DNA from: Platanthera guangdongensis
Taxonomy: Eukaryota > Streptophyta > Magnoliopsida > Asparagales > Orchidaceae
Assembly (NCBI GenBank): GCA_039583875.1
Contig: CM077164.1
Location: 71,269,628 to 71,333,627, forward strand
Reading direction: 5' to 3'
Length of the DNA stretch: 64,000 nucleotides
Part shown: positions 21,251 through 33,723 of the stretch, piece by piece
How positions within the stretch are numbered: position 1 is the first letter of the stretch
How the letters are laid out: each line of letters opens with the position of its first letter
The notes under the pieces: generated by a model
The model's input: only the letters and a program-made list of their open reading frames with translations
The model's database searches: none
Told to the model about the DNA's origin: nothing
Program-made: the position numbers and the translations under genes

Positions 21251-23497
21251 ATGGCCGCGCCTAACCTTCCCCCGGCGGCCGAGCGTACTATGTCTTATTA
21301 CGCCCGGCCTAACCTGGATGATTCTGGGTCGAGTATTGTTCGCCCTGCGGTGGCCAATAATAATTTTGAAATTAAGTCAAGTGTCATTCAAATGGTCCAA
21401 AACGCCGTGCAGTTCGATGGACTGCCGGATGAGGACACGAATGTCCACTTGTCCAATTTCTTAGAGATATGCGACACCTTCAAGATCAATGGCGTCACTG
21501 ATGACGCCATTCGTTTGTGCTTATTTCCTTTTTCCCTTAAGTCCAAAGCCAAGGCGTGGTTTAATGCCCTCTCGCGAGGATGTATCACCACGTGGGCTGA
21601 GTTGACGGAACGGTTCCTAACGAAGTATTTTCCGCCCGCAAAAACCGCAAAGTTACGGGCGGACATTTCTTCGTTTGTGCAGAACGATCCTGAGTCTCTA
21701 TACGAGACTTGGGAACGGTTTAAGGAATTCCTCCGCCGTTGCCCGCACCACGCGCTGCCAACGTGGTTGCAAGTTCAAATTTTTTATAATGGGCTGAATT
21801 TTCAGACGCGTCAAATGATTGACGCGGCTGCCGGGGGTACGCTTAACAACAAAACCCCCGAGGCCGCCCAGGCTTTATTCGAAGAGATGGCTATGAACGC
21901 CTATCAATGGAACGTCCCGCGGGGACGGCCAAAGCCGGCGGCTGGTCTTTTTGAAGTGGAAGCCACTGCTCTCTTGACCCTTCAAGTTGAAAGGTTAACA
22001 AAGCAGGTGGCGGAGATGTCTGCTGCCTCCTCCACTCCGCCTTGTTTTATTCCCCCTAACGTCTGCGTAGCTGAAGAGTTCGTGGACTTCATGGGAAATT
22101 CGGGTCGTCCTCCTTTCAACCCCAACAACAACCCTTATAGTAATAACTATAATCCGGGTTGGAGGAATCACCCCAACTTCTCGTGGAGCAACCCGAATAA
22201 TGCTCAGCGTCCCCCTATTTCTTATGCGCCCGGATTTCTTCCTCCCCCTCCTCTTCCGAAACCCTCCCCGATGGAGGAAAAGTTTTCGAAGTATATTGCG
22301 TCCAACGAGTCAAATATCCGGAACATCACCGGATCGCTAAAAACACTCGAACAACAGGTTGGACAGCTGGCGAGGATGATTTCCGAGCGCGCGCTCGGGG
22401 CACTGCCGGGAAACACGGAGCCCAATCCGCGGGAGAACGCCAACGCTATAACCCTCCGTAGCGGAAAGGAGGTGGTCGATCCAAAACGGACCGACCCTCA
22501 GGTACATATTTCACCTCCGACCCCTCTTCCCCTTTCTTCGCTTACGCCGCCTTTACCTATTATAAAAGAAAAAATTATTTTAAACAAGGCTCTTCCGTAT
22601 CCGCATAAGTTAGAAAACGAGCGTAAGGACGCGCAATATGAAAAATTTATTTTATTATTAAAACAAATTCACATTAATGTTCCTTTTTGCGAGGCTATCT
22701 CGCAAATGCCCAAATATGCGAAATTTTTAAAAGAACTACTTTCTAATAAACGCAAATTAGAGGATATTTCGCATATATCTCTCAACGCTGTCTGCTCGGC
22801 GGCCCTTACTAATAAATTGCCCGCAAAACAAAACGACCCGGGACGGTTTTCCATCCCGTGCCTTTTTGGCGATATATTAGTAAAGTACGCCTTAGCTGAT
22901 TTAGGGGCTAGCATTAATCTGATGCCGTTCTCGCTCTTTTCGCGTTTAGGTTTGGGTACTCCTAGTCCTATGAATATGCGCATCCAATTAGCGGATCGCT
23001 CGGTTAAGTTCTCTATCGGGGTAGTGGAGGACGTCCTTGTCCGAGTCGACAAGTTTACCTTCCCGGTAGACTTCATCATCTTAGATATCGAGGTGGACGC
23101 CGAGATACCAATAATACTCGGTCGCCCTTTTCTCGCCACCTCCCGCGCACTAATAGATGTTAGTAATGGTAGCCTTCTCCTCCGAGTAGGCGATGACCAA
23201 GTTATTTTCTCTATTAATCCCTCGATGGACAATTTGTCATTGAGCGACGATTTCTGCTATTCTTTAGATACCTTTTTCGGAGATCGTTCTTCTCCCATTT
23301 TCGAGTCCGTATTTTTAAACGACGATATTTATGCGCTCGAAAATTTTAACTGCGATGAGGATACGTCTATAGACTTGCCTTTCGAACCAATTGGTAAGAA
23401 AGACATAGGAATTAAAACCTCCCTAGAAGAACCGCCCATCCTAGACCTCAAACCCTTACCCGCCTCGCTCAAGTATGCTTTTTTTGGGAAAAGGTGA
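21251..23497 (+). CDS. Athila Gag and aspartic protease
   Basis: 748 residues from the first usable ATG. Residues about 40-215 are the retrotransposon Gag capsid domain ([30 protein letters not shown]). A Pro/Asn-rich stretch follows (about 280-350), then a linker with ITLRSGKEV. The protease begins near residue 540 with the catalytic [11 protein letters not shown] (Asp at residue 550) and ends with [16 protein letters not shown]. Gag packages the RNA and the protease cuts the polyprotein. No CCHC knuckle is seen. The frame ends at 23497 in a shifted tail; RT continues in the next frame from 23475. The native start is probably 21110, now closed by a stop. Confidence 0.88.
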   Translation: MAAPNLPPAAERTMSYYARPNLDDSGSSIVRPAVANNNFEIKSSVIQMVQNAVQFDGLPDEDTNVHLSNFLEICDTFKINGVTDDAIRLCLFPFSLKSKAKAWFNALSRGCITTWAELTERFLTKYFPPAKTAKLRADISSFVQNDPESLYETWERFKEFLRRCPHHALPTWLQVQIFYNGLNFQTRQMIDAAAGGTLNNKTPEAAQALFEEMAMNAYQWNVPRGRPKPAAGLFEVEATALLTLQVERLTKQVAEMSAASSTPPCFIPPNVCVAEEFVDFMGNSGRPPFNPNNNPYSNNYNPGWRNHPNFSWSNPNNAQRPPISYAPGFLPPPPLPKPSPMEEKFSKYIASNESNIRNITGSLKTLEQQVGQLARMISERALGALPGNTEPNPRENANAITLRSGKEVVDPKRTDPQVHISPPTPLPLSSLTPPLPIIKEKIILNKALPYPHKLENERKDAQYEKFILLLKQIHINVPFCEAISQMPKYAKFLKELLSNKRKLEDISHISLNAVCSAALTNKLPAKQNDPGRFSIPCLFGDILVKYALADLGASINLMPFSLFSRLGLGTPSPMNMRIQLADRSVKFSIGVVEDVLVRVDKFTFPVDFIILDIEVDAEIPIILGRPFLATSRALIDVSNGSLLLRVGDDQVIFSINPSMDNLSLSDDFCYSLDTFFGDRSSPIFESVFLNDDIYALENFNCDEDTSIDLPFEPIGKKDIGIKTSLEEPPILDLKPLPASLKYAFFGKR

Positions 23498-25247
23498 TAC
23501 GCTCCCCGTTATCATTTCTTCGGACTTGAGTGATTCGGAGACTTCCGATCTATTGGAAGTTTTATTTAAACATCGCCACGCAATTGCGTGGCAAATCTCT
23601 GACCTAAAGGGGATTAGCCCCTCCTTTTGCACCCATAAGATTTTCCTTAACGATAATTGCCGCAAAACGATTCAGCCGCAGCGTCGTCTTAACCCAAACA
23701 TGAAAGACGTCGTTAAAGCCGAAATCATTAAGTTATTAGATGCGGGAATTATCTACCCTATTTCGGACAGTACATGGGTTAGTCCCGTGCATGTCGTACC
23801 CAAGAAGGGCGGTCTTACCGTAGTGGCGAATGAGCATAACGAGCTTGTCCCAACTCGTACTGTTACGGGTTGGCGAGTGTGCATCGACTATAGGAAACTT
23901 AATGACGCCACCCGCAAGGACCATTTTCCTCTGCCATTTCTAGACCATATTTTAGAGCGTTTATCCGGTCATCCGTATTATTGTTTTCTTGATGGTTTAT
24001 CGGGGTTTTTCCAAATCCCCATTTCCCCTGATGATCAAGAGAAAACAACTTTTACTTGCCCGTTTGGCACCTTCGCATATCGAAAAATGCCATTTGGACT
24101 CTGCAACGCGCCAGCTACATTCCAAAGATGTATGCTAGCGATCTTTGGCGAGCTAGTAGAAGACATTATGGAAGTCTTTATGGATGACTTTTCTGTTTTC
24201 GGACGCTCTTTTCCCGATTGCCTTCAAAATTTCGATCGTGTCCTTCAACGGTGCGAGGACACAAGCCTTGTTTTAAATTGGGAAAAATGCAACTTTATGG
24301 TTCGAGGAGGTTTGGTCCTCGGCCATATGATTTCGTCTAAGGGGATAGAGGTGGATAAGGCCAAGATAGAAATTATAGAAAAACTTCCGCATCCAACAAA
24401 CGTAAAATCTATTAGGAGTTTCTTAGGCCATGCGGGCTTTTATCGACGCTTTATTCAAGACTTTTCAAAAATAACAAAGCCGCTAACTCACCTCTTGGAA
24501 AAGGAATCACGTTTCATCTTTAGTAGCGAATGCGAGTCCGCCTTTAATTTGATAAAACAAAAACTTATCTCTTCACCAATTTTAGTGGCCCCTAATTGGT
24601 CCCTTTCGTTCGAAATAATGTGCGACGCTAGTGATATTGCCTTAGGTGCCGTTCTTGGCCAACACGTAGAAAAACATTTTCATCTTATTTATTACGCTAG
24701 CAAGACGCTCACTTCCTCACAAGTAAATTACACGACAACGGAAAAAGAACTCTTAGCCGTCGTTTTCGCTTTCGATAAGTTTCGCTCGTATATAACGCTA
24801 TCTAAAGTTATCGTTTTTACCGATCACTCCGCGCTTAAATATTTATTAGCTAAAAATGATGCGAAGCCCCGCCTTCTTCGATGGATTCTCCTCCTACAAG
24901 AGTTTGATTTGGAGATCCGAGATAAGCGGGGAGCGGAAAATCTAGCGGCGGACCACCTCTCCCGTTTAGAAAATCCGGGTGCGGAAGCGCTCGTCGAATC
25001 TGAAATAAATGACAGATTCCCCGAGGAACGCCTTCTTGCCATTAATAAATCTTCGTCATCTTCGCCTTGGTTCGCAGATTTTGCAAATTTTTTAGTAGCG
25101 CGGGTCCTTCCGAAAGAGTTTTCCAGTCATCAAAAGAAGAAATTCTTTTCTGACTTAAAAAATTTCTTTTGGGAGGACCCATTTCTTTTTCGTATCTGCG
25201 CGGACCTAGCGGTCCGAAGATGCGTTGCGAGTGTGGAGTGCTTATAA
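23475..25247 (+). CDS. Athila reverse transcriptase and RNase H
   Basis: 590-residue frame overlapping the gag-protease frame by 23 bases. Conserved blocks: [41 protein letters not shown] and the active-site FMDD (24177-24188, residue 235). RNase H follows with [29 protein letters not shown] and ADHLSRLE. The frame is joined to gag-protease at a run of seven T (23479-23485), where one T too many breaks continuity. It ends at TAA 25245-25247 just before the integrase zinc motif; the same frame continues beyond it. Both lesions would block the full polyprotein. Confidence 0.9.
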   Translation: MLFLGKGDTLPVIISSDLSDSETSDLLEVLFKHRHAIAWQISDLKGISPSFCTHKIFLNDNCRKTIQPQRRLNPNMKDVVKAEIIKLLDAGIIYPISDSTWVSPVHVVPKKGGLTVVANEHNELVPTRTVTGWRVCIDYRKLNDATRKDHFPLPFLDHILERLSGHPYYCFLDGLSGFFQIPISPDDQEKTTFTCPFGTFAYRKMPFGLCNAPATFQRCMLAIFGELVEDIMEVFMDDFSVFGRSFPDCLQNFDRVLQRCEDTSLVLNWEKCNFMVRGGLVLGHMISSKGIEVDKAKIEIIEKLPHPTNVKSIRSFLGHAGFYRRFIQDFSKITKPLTHLLEKESRFIFSSECESAFNLIKQKLISSPILVAPNWSLSFEIMCDASDIALGAVLGQHVEKHFHLIYYASKTLTSSQVNYTTTEKELLAVVFAFDKFRSYITLSKVIVFTDHSALKYLLAKNDAKPRLLRWILLLQEFDLEIRDKRGAENLAADHLSRLENPGAEALVESEINDRFPEERLLAINKSSSSSPWFADFANFLVARVLPKEFSSHQKKKFFSDLKNFFWEDPFLFRICADLAVRRCVASVECL

Positions 25248-26366
25248 ATTCTTAAGCACTGCCACGAGGGTCCAGCCGGTGGGCATTATCAAGCCAACCG
25301 GACCGCTCGGAAGACGCTAGAGGCGGGCTACTTTTGGCCCACTCTCTTCAAAGACGTGCATAATTTTGTGCGCGCATGCGATAGCTGTCAGCGGTCGGGT
25401 AACATCTCTCGTCGCGACGAGATGCCCCAAAACATGTTTTTAGAGTGCGAAGTCTTCGATTTGTGGGGCATAGATTTTGTTGGCCCCCTACCTCCGTCTT
25501 TCAAAAATATGTATATTTTAGTGGTGGTCGACTACGTATCAAGGTGGGCGGAAGCGCAAGCTCTCCCCACAAACGATGCGCGAGTCGTCGTTACATTTCT
25601 TAAAAAAATATTTTCTCGCTTCGGCACGCCTCGCGCAATTGTTAGTGATAGGGGAACGCATTTCTGTAACGCTCTTATGGCTAAGACGTTAGCTAAATAC
25701 GGAGTCACGCACAAGCTTGCCACCCCCTACCACCCGCAAACAAGTGGCCAAGTCGAGGTAGTAAATCAAGAGATTAAGCGAATTTTAGAAAAAACCGTTT
25801 CGCTAAATAGGAAAGATTGGTCCGTTAAACTCGACGATGCGTTGTGGGCGTATCGGACGGCATACAAAACCGCTATTGGATGTACGCTGTTCCGGTTAGT
25901 CTACGGCAAAGCATGCCATTTACCCGTAGAATTAGAAAATCGCGCACTTTGGGATTTAAAACTCTTAAACCTCGACTCCAACTTAGCCGCTCAGAATAGA
26001 AAACTGCAACTAAACGAGCTCGATGAATGGCGTGCGAACGCTTACGAGAGCAATAAATTCTATAAGGAGCGCTCTAAGTTATATAACGATCGAAAAATCA
26101 AGTCCCAAAAATTATTTTCTCCGGGCGATCTTGTCCTTCTTTACAATTCACGTCTTAGGCTTTTTCCAGGTAAATTAAAATCTAGATGGTCCGGTCCCTT
26201 CCTAGTTGAAGAAGTTTTTCTATATGAAACCGTACTCGTCTCCCACCCGGACAAAGGCTCTTTTAAAGTAAACGGTCATCGGTTAAAGTCTTACATCGCG
26301 GGCGACCCAGTGATCGGTTTTAGCGAAACCATAACTTTCCTCCACATTATAAACCCGCCAAAATAG
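25248..26366 (+). pseudogene. Athila integrase
   Basis: In the same frame as RT after the TAA at 25245. The HHCC zinc motif (HCHEGPAGGH ... CDSC) precedes the first ATG at 25356. The catalytic core has Asp in WGIDFVGP, Asp in VSDRGTHF and Glu in SGQVEVVNQE. The C-terminal part includes FSPGDLVLLYNSRL and KLKSRWSGPFLV, typical of Athila/Tat integrases. Integrase joins the cDNA ends to target DNA. The frame is intact through 26366 but lies downstream of a stop, so it would not be translated as part of Pol. Confidence 0.88.
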
Positions 26367-28167
26367 TCAAGCTACACGACTATAAACAAAGCGCTCCTGG
26401 GAGGCACCCCTCGCTTATCTTTTTCGCTCTTTCCTTATTACCTTTGCTGTTTTTTTCTAATAAACGCAGGGTTTCTGATCGGCCTTCCCCACCGCGTTTC
26501 AGGGAAGCTTCTACCCCCTTCCCTTTCTTTTCTTTGTACATATTGTCTTTCCTTTCTGTTCCGCATACTTACGATACAACATTGGGGACAATGTTGGACT
26601 TAAGTATGGGGGTATTTTCGTGCTTTACTTTCTGCACTTCAATTTTTCTGCTTCTCAAAAACGAAAAATACAAAAAAGTACATATAACAACAAAACAAAA
26701 ACAAAAAAATTAAAAAACATCTTAAAATGAAACAAAAAAATTTTTAATGAAAAAACAAAAATTTTAAATGAAAAAACAAAAATCCAAAATTCTTTTTTGT
26801 TTTGTTCTCTTTCTCTTTTCCAAAAACTCAAACAAACAAAACAAATTTTTTTTTTTTTTTAGTTTCACTTTGTATATATTTTTTTGTTTTTTCTCTCTCT
26901 CCCCCTTCCTCGTTCTTGTACAAACCTTTTTTCTTTTTCTCCCTTATTTTTGTACATATTATGAAAATTCTCTTAAAAAATACAAAAAAAAAGATAATAG
27001 TTCAAAAAAAAAAAAAATTTCAAAAAATTGCGAAAAACAAAAATACAACAAAAAAAGATAATAAATGAAAAACACAAAAAAAATGATAATAAAAACTATA
27101 AAAATCAAACAAAAAAATGTTTTGCAACAAATAAATTAAATATTCCATACTTAACTTTTCTGCTATCCAAAAATTCTGTTCTGAGTTTATTTATATGTGA
27201 ATACTATTAATTCTCTGTTTGCTACCCGTTTGTTAATTATTGATTGAAACATTTAAATAGCCGGGTTAAGTTTTAAAGAATTCTTTATGCTTTATAAAAA
27301 CTAGCGAACTCGTTTTAGGAACTACTTCTAATTTTTCATTAATAGGAGCACGTATATTATGTTAGGAAATAACGACTATAGAATTCAATTATACTTACTT
27401 TTAGCTTTCTGAAAAAAATTGGGACGTACAAATTATTAAGGTTGCTCTCAAAAATTTTTAGGATTACAATCTAGTTTTCCTTTCTCCCCTTACTTTTCAT
27501 GACCTACTTGGCATGAAAAATTTTATCCTTAAAAGATCTTATGTCAATGGGAACAAGATTTCGTTCTGTAAACATAGACACCCAATAATTTTAAAAGATT
27601 ATATAGGGAGTAAGAGGATAAAATTCATTACTCCTACAAATATACATTGGGTTAATTTTATTATTATGAAGTTGAAAAACAAAAATCATATTAGGAAATA
27701 AGATTTCGTTTTCCTAATAATCCAAAAGAAAAAAATGGAGGTTCGAGAAAAAATTACCTCACCTCAAATATCAAAACCCTCTGCATAAACCCACTACCCC
27801 CTTAGCCAATTACACGATTCTAGAATTAATTCAAAAATCTTTTTGAGAGCATAATTAGTAAATTGTATTATTTCCGCTAGCACTCGTATAAGCTAGAGTT
27901 CTTATAATTCCAAACTATTTTCGTTAATCTAACCATTACAAATGTTGCCTTCTATTTGATTACATCAAGAAGTCTTTTGGCCAAAACTTTTGCGCTATTT
28001 AAATCATCTACATAATTTTAGGACTTAACTCTTACACCCCGTATATTTATTTCGATCTCTCTTATAATTGATTAAGCGATAGCCAAAACTTAGAGTTTTT
28101 TTTATTCCTTATAGATTCACCTCAAACTTTTGCTCTGGAATAGCAAAAGCCTAAGTATGGGGGTATT
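26367..28167 (+). other. Athila 3' region without envelope ORF, with two polypurine tracts
   Basis: Starts with the conserved GGGAGGCACCC segment (near 26400). TAAGTATGGGGGTATTT occurs at 26601-26617 and again, identically, at 28152-28168 directly before the 3' LTR. The 1.5 kb between is A- and T-rich (26640-27130 is nearly all A/T runs) and holds only short low-complexity frames. Some Athila elements carry an envelope-like ORF here; I see none. Confidence 0.8.
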
Positions 28168-31100
28168 TGATGAACTGTAAATATACGTATTTTTATGCAC
28201 ATTAATTTAGTCATTTTCATTTATTTTCGTCGTTTTTTACTTATTTTTGTTCAATAAAATGTTCCTATTCTTGTAAATTTGCTTCTAACTTATTTTATTT
28301 TATTTTGCAGAAAAATTCCAAAATCTGCCAAAATTTGGGAAGTACACGCCCGTGACACATTGGTCACGCCCGTGACCGGGCCGTGACTGCGCATTTCCCG
28401 TGAAATCGGAAAATTTGTGAAGTAAAAGCTCGACACGCCTGGCAACACGCCCGTGTCACCCGACACAGGGTGTGACCCAAGCCCGTGTCCTCTCCTCTCG
28501 ACGAATTCCTCTCGACGATCGTCGAGTGTCGACACCAACTGTCACGCCCAGTGTCACGCCCGTGACCGGGGGCGTGACTCAATTTCCGCTCGACGATTTC
28601 GACTCGACACTTTCCGCTCGACATTCGTCGAGTGTCGACACCAACTAACACGCCCAGTGTCACGCCCGTGACCTGGGGCGTGACCTTTCCAGCTGGCCCG
28701 ACAGGATGCTGCCGAGGAGATTTGACGCAACCCGCGCCCGGTTCTACCTCCCCGACACGCCCAGAGTCACGCCCGTGACCTGGGGCGTGACTGCTGCGAA
28801 CTCAGCCCGAAGTCAACTTTGCTGTCCAATCGCTGGCTTCCTTCATGAATAGTATTGTCACGCCCCCCCTACACGCCTGTGACCGAGGGAGTGTACTTAG
28901 AAATTTTTTCCTATAAATAGCCCAGTTCTGTAAGGTCCAAGGGTTCAGATTTTTGGGCCAAGTTAGTGTCTTTTTGTGGGCTGCATCCGTGATTTTCAAA
29001 GCTATGTAAGGAGATTTCTCCCTTTTTTATTTCATTTCTTGTTTTGTCTTAGCTTTAGCCCTTGTAATAGCTTGTAATAGTTCCTAAAAATCAATAAAAT
29101 GTTAGTTTTTCTCTTCATATTTATCTTTGGAATGAACACTTGTGCCCACTTTCCTTCTCATTTTTATCCTTGGTTTTATCTTTGTTCTTCATTTAGTTCT
29201 TCTTTTATGAAAAGTGTGTGTGTGTGTATGAGTGTAACATGCTTACTTTACATATTTTTTTTACTTGTTTTCATGCTTAGGGATGATAGGTTTTCCTCTT
29301 TACATGCCTTTAATTTTTCTCAAGTTAGGCTTTGTTAGAAATTCATGAAATGATGAATTAGGTTTGTTTTTTTTTCATGTCTTCTTTTAATTTCTTCAAC
29401 ATCTTCACTTTTATGAGTGTGTAAAAGAGTTACTAAAGTTTCTTTTGTTTTTTTTACTTAGCTTTATTTTAGGATGAAAACTTTTTTTCTTCTTTCTCTT
29501 TTATTTCAACTTTTTTAGCTCTTTTATGAAATCCTAGGAATGAAAATGTTGAAATTTTTATTTTCCAAAAACTTTGGTTTTTAATTTGTTTTGAAAAACT
29601 TTTGTCTTCTAAAATTGTAATTTCTTCTTTTTATTTGTTTTTGGCAAAACCTATGCTTGAAAAAGTAAAAGTTTTAATTTTTAGGTAACTTTGATTTTTC
29701 ATGTTGTGTGTGTGAGTGTAGGTGTATAATTTTTAATACTTTGTTCAAATCATGTAGAGTGTGTGAGTGTAGGTGTTAAATTTTAATGCTTTCTTTTAAT
29801 TGCTTTCCTTTAATGCTTTGTTCAAATTATGTAGAGTGTGTGAGTGTAGGTGTTAGCTTTATTGCTTTCTTGAATTCTCTTATGGAGTGTGTGTGTGTCT
29901 GTGTGTATTTATTTCCGCCTATTCATTAAGAGTTAAATGGCGCATCGCTTTCATTTCAGTCCTACTCATTTGAGTAGGACTCGTTATTTTTCTTTCTTTA
30001 TTTTTCCGCCTACTCACTTGAGTTAAATGGCCGGACTTTATTTCTCGCCTACTCGTTTGAGTAGGATTTTTAATTTTTTCTTTCTTTATTTTTCCGCCTA
30101 CTCACTTGAGTTAAATGGCCGGACTTTATAGCCCTGTAATCGCATTTATTTTCTCCTACTCATTTGAGTAGGACTCGCTTTCATTTCAGTCCTACTCGTT
30201 TGAGTAGGACTTGCAATTTTCAGCTTTTATTTACCGCCCCCACTCGTTTGAGTGGGACTCGCAAATTTGAAATATGCAATTTTCTTTTATTTGTAACTTA
30301 GTTTCTGTTTAATTTATAATTTGGAGTGTGCGTGAGTTCTCGTTTTAGTTAACTTTTTAGCTTTCTAAATGTTGTTATTTTTCTTGTGTCCCTTTCTTAT
30401 AAACGTTCAGTGTTTAATTTCGAACTCGCGCCTCACTAAATTATAAGCCGTCCCCATATCGATGTGTGGCTAATCGCTATTAGCCTCGGCATCGAAGAGC
30501 ATTGGGACATTTAAAATGATTTATAATAATTGAAGCTCTTTATTTTCATTTTAATTTAAGCACTTAGGGTTTACCCCGGGTTTACGACGCGTAGGACCAC
30601 ATATTGATGTGTGGGCCCTATTTCCGTAGTCCATATGCTAGCTAGCCGAGAGGCCGTGCATATGGACCGATCACCCCTGGGTAAATAGAGTTGCGTGCAT
30701 ACCCTCGAGAGAGGACAAGCGTAATTCTACCGGATTGGGTTCCCCACCCAATAGCGGGGTTCTTAGCGTAAAGCGGGCGTTAAGAGGAATCCTTCGTCGG
30801 ACTAACATTCGGTCGAATAGTCTTAACGTTTAGGTGAGCGATATCCCTATAGCTAGGTGAGCTCACATTAGTGGAACCTCCACAGCCAAGTTGCCTTATT
30901 ATTAATTTGAAAATAAAGTCTTTTTATTATTAAAAATTGTTTTAGTCTTAATCCGATTCGATGCCGAGCGTTAACCCTTCATCGAATATTTTCTAAATCG
31001 TTCTTTTTTTTGCTCCTTTGCTTTTCCGTCTTTTATTAAGTAAAAAAATCCACCTTACTTTCAGTAAAATAATAGTCCTCCCGGAGGAGTAAGAATAGTC

Positions 31101-31245
31101 AACGCGACCCCGAGAACAATACGACCTCGGTATTTCCCCGAATATCGAGTACTACTTGCGATAGGTGCACTTGCCTACCCGAGCGAGCCCGCGGCGATCG
31201 ACTCACCGAACCAACCACAGTAAGAGTCTGTTCGCGGGCACATCA
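28168..31245 (+). repeat. Athila 3' LTR
   Basis: Same structure as the 5' LTR with scattered single-base differences, such as ACACAGGGTG versus ACACGGGGCG near 28465. Ends CATCA at 31245 before the GCTGT duplication. Confidence 0.95.
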
Positions 31246-31250
31246 GCTGT

Positions 31251-32536
31251 CTTCTTGGAAGGAGCTCTCTCTCTCCAACTTCTTAGATCTTCACTTGATT
31301 CTTCAATGAATAGCTAGATCTTTTGTGTATCACTTGATGTGTTGATCATCTCTTTCTGTTGACAGTATAAGCCTATTTATAGGCCTTCTTCATGGTGACC
31401 GGCTGATCCGGTTTCTAACGGCTTTCTGACAACTCTGACAGGTGCAGTAGACCGGCTGGAATGGCAGCTGTCAAGTCATCCAGTCAGTTCTTTAAATAAC
31501 TGTAACTGTCTGAAAGTGTCGAGACAGTCTGTCTTTAAGTGTTGACACTTATAGACCAAGTGTCGACACAAGTTGACTAAGTGTCGACACTAGCCTTCAA
31601 GGTGTCGACACAACTCCTTGTGTTGTAGAATTTATATCTCGACACTGCTTCTTCATCATGTGTCGACACTGATATTGTGTGTCGACACAGCTTCTTGTTC
31701 TTCAGTACTTAGTTGAATTCTTGTAAGTGTCGACACAACTCCTTTGTGTCGACACATCTTCATGTGTTGAACTTGTTAAGTGTCGACACATCTTCTTGGT
31801 GTCGACACATGTCTTCTATGTTGATACTTGCTGAGTGTCGACACAGCTCCTTGTGTCGACACATTCTTCTTCTATTGAGACTTTGGCTGAGTGTCGACAC
31901 ATCTCCTTTGTGTCAACACTTGTACTTAGAATTTTTGTTGAACTTTGCTGAGTGTCGACACAGCCTCCTAGTGTCGACACTTTCTTCTTGTATTGAGTCT
32001 TCTGCTGAGTGTCGACACATTCTTTGTTATGTAGACACTTTCTTCATGTGTTGAGTCTTCTGTTCTGTGTCGACACATTGTTCATTATGTCGACACTTAT
32101 ACTTAGACTCTGCTGACTTTTGCTGAGTGTCGACACAGCCTCCAAGTGTCGACACTTTCTGATGTAGACACAGTTCCTCTGGGTGTCGACACTGCTTCTA
32201 AGTGTCGACACAGCTTCTCTGGACTTTTCTTCATTGAGTGTAGACACAGCTTACATGTGTCGACACTTTCTGTCTGGTGTCGACTCTGCATCCCTGGTGT
32301 CGACACAAGTACTCCAATTGTCGACACTGCTTGCTTGGGTGTCGACACAAGTCTTCTTAAGTGTCGACACTTTGCTCCTGGGTGTCGACACATGGACTTA
32401 GAATCTTTTCAGCTTTCCCTGTAAATACTTGACCTGCACAACTAAACTCAAAACACATCAAATACATTTTGATGTATATCATTGAGTAGGGTGAGGCTTC
32501 TTCAAATCAGGTACATTTAAACCAATGTACCCAACA
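31251..32536 (-). repeat. SIRE-1 5' LTR, U3 side (second part)
   Basis: Continuation of the 5' LTR after the Athila insertion; TATA box at 31374-31381 and the GTGTCGACAC array at about 31515-32396. Ends ...CCCAACA at 32536, followed by the AGGTG duplication. Confidence 0.93.
31515..32396. repeat. GTGTCGACAC palindrome array in SIRE-1 U3 (5' LTR)
   Basis: Copy of the array at 7190-8070. A few palindromes differ between the two LTRs, for example TTGTCGACAC near 32317 and TGTCAACAC near 31911, where the other LTR has the exact motif. Confidence 0.93.
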
Positions 32537-33136
32537 AGGTGTCAAGCTTGTGTCACGCTCCCCATACCGCTTAGCGCCTAAGGAGATGACATAATTGAAG
32601 GTATAGGTGCAATAGCTGTTAGATCAAGGGTACGTGCATCCAAGTTCATCGCCTTGGAGCGCGCCAGTCCTTTTGTCAAGAAGAAGGACAGAAGCTTACG
32701 ACTGTGTATTGATTACTGAAAGTTGAATAAGCTGACAGAGAAGAATCAATATCTGATCCCTAGGATTGATGATCTATTCGATCAGCTGGTCTGGTTGACT
32801 GTGTACTCGAAGCTAGATTTGAAATTCGGGTACTATCAGTTAAGAATAAGGGAAAGTGATATTACCATGACGGCTTTCAGCATACGTTATATGCATTATG
32901 AATTCACTATCATGCCGTTTGGGCTGACGAATGTGTCATCCGTATTTATGGATTTGATGAACCAGACATTCAGAAAATACTTAGACCAGTTCGTGATAGT
33001 CTTCATCGATGAAATACTGGTGTACTCACAGTGCGAGGAGGATCATTTCAAGCATCTTCATATGGATTTGGAGACCCTAAGGAGGAACCAACTGTATGCC
33101 AAATTTCCAAATATGAATTTTGGTTGTCCTTTGTAG
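32537..33136 (+). pseudogene. Chromovirus reverse transcriptase
   Basis: Resumes the pol homology cut at 6178 (VKLVSRSPYRLAPKEM). Stops occur in the first 180 bases (including TGA at 32717). The frame from 32723 has [15 protein letters not shown] and the MPFGLTN block. The active-site FIDD is FIDE here (33002-33013), a change of an essential Asp. A frameshift near 33110 leads into the next piece. Non-functional. Confidence 0.88.
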
Positions 33137-33723
33137 CGTTCCTTGGTCATGTAGTTAGTGGTGAGGGAATTGCAGTAGATCCGGTGAAGGTATTTGCGAT
33201 ACGGGAGTGGCCTATGATGTCTACTGTGTCGGAAGTCCGGAGTTTTTTGGGGCTTGCCGGCTATTACAAGCGCTTTGTGGAGGACTTCTCGCGGATAGCA
33301 CTGCCACTCACTACCCTGACAAGGAAGGATCAGAAGTTTGTTTGGTCTCCAGAGTGTGCACAAGCTTTCAAAGAACTAAAGTATCGCCTGACCACGATGC
33401 CTGTCTTATGCTCGCCATATAGTTCGGAGGGCTTTGAGATTTACAGTGATGCCTCTAGGAGTGGATTAGGCTTTGTTCTGCTTCAGCACAGGAAGGTGAT
33501 AACCTATGGGTCGCGTCAGCTGAAGGTGCATGAGAGGAATTATCTGGTCCATGATTTGGAGTTGGCGGCTGTGGTATTCGCTCTTAAGATTTTGAGGCAT
33601 AATCTGTATGGGGTTAAGATCGATATATATTCAGATCATAAGAGCCTGAAGTATTTGTTAGATCAGAAGGATCTGAACATGCATCAGCGTAGGTTGATGA
33701 AGTTCCTTGGGGACTACACCTAA
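33118..33723 (+). pseudogene. Chromovirus RT connection and RNase H
   Basis: The frame contains FLGHVVSGEGIAVDP, VRSFLGLAGYYKRFV, then RNase H with YSDAS, HDLELAAVVFAL and YSDHKSLKYL, retaining the acidic residues. It ends with TAA at 33721 in the segment that normally continues to the integrase zinc domain. Confidence 0.87.

Larger units (their letters stand above)
17873..31245 (+). mobile_element. Athila-type Ty3-gypsy retrotransposon, complete, nested in SIRE-1
   Basis: 13.4-kb element with LTRs 17873-20949 (3,077 bp) and 28168-31245 (3,078 bp), termini TGATG...CATCA, a tRNA-Asp-like primer site, a gag-protease ORF, an RT-RNase H ORF, an integrase ORF, a long AT-rich 3' region and a polypurine tract. 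LTRs differ at perhaps 1-2 percent by eye. The domain order and primer site place it in the Athila lineage. No envelope-like ORF is visible. At least three lesions interrupt gag-pol. Confidence 0.93.
6179..32536 (-). mobile_element. SIRE-1: SIRE/Maximus-type Ty1-copia retrotransposon with nested Athila insertion
   Basis: Minus-strand element with 3' LTR at 6179-8210, polypurine tract, ORF3, pol, gag, initiator-Met primer site and 5' LTR (17129-17872 joined to 31251-32536). Without the nested Athila element the 5' LTR is about 2,030 bp, the same as the 3' LTR. The two LTRs differ at roughly 1-2 percent in the parts I compared. Copia order (PR-IN-RT-RH), a long gag with two zinc knuckles, and an extra ORF after pol identify the SIRE/Maximus lineage. 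Several stops make it inactive. Confidence 0.92.

Noticed and set aside
22669..23232. Minus-strand 187-codon frame inside Athila protease
   Set aside because: Shadow of the gag-protease frame, Ser/Arg-rich, no homology.
26768..27210. Lys/Phe-rich frames in the Athila 3' region
   Set aside because: Products of A and T runs; no conserved motif, so not an envelope gene.
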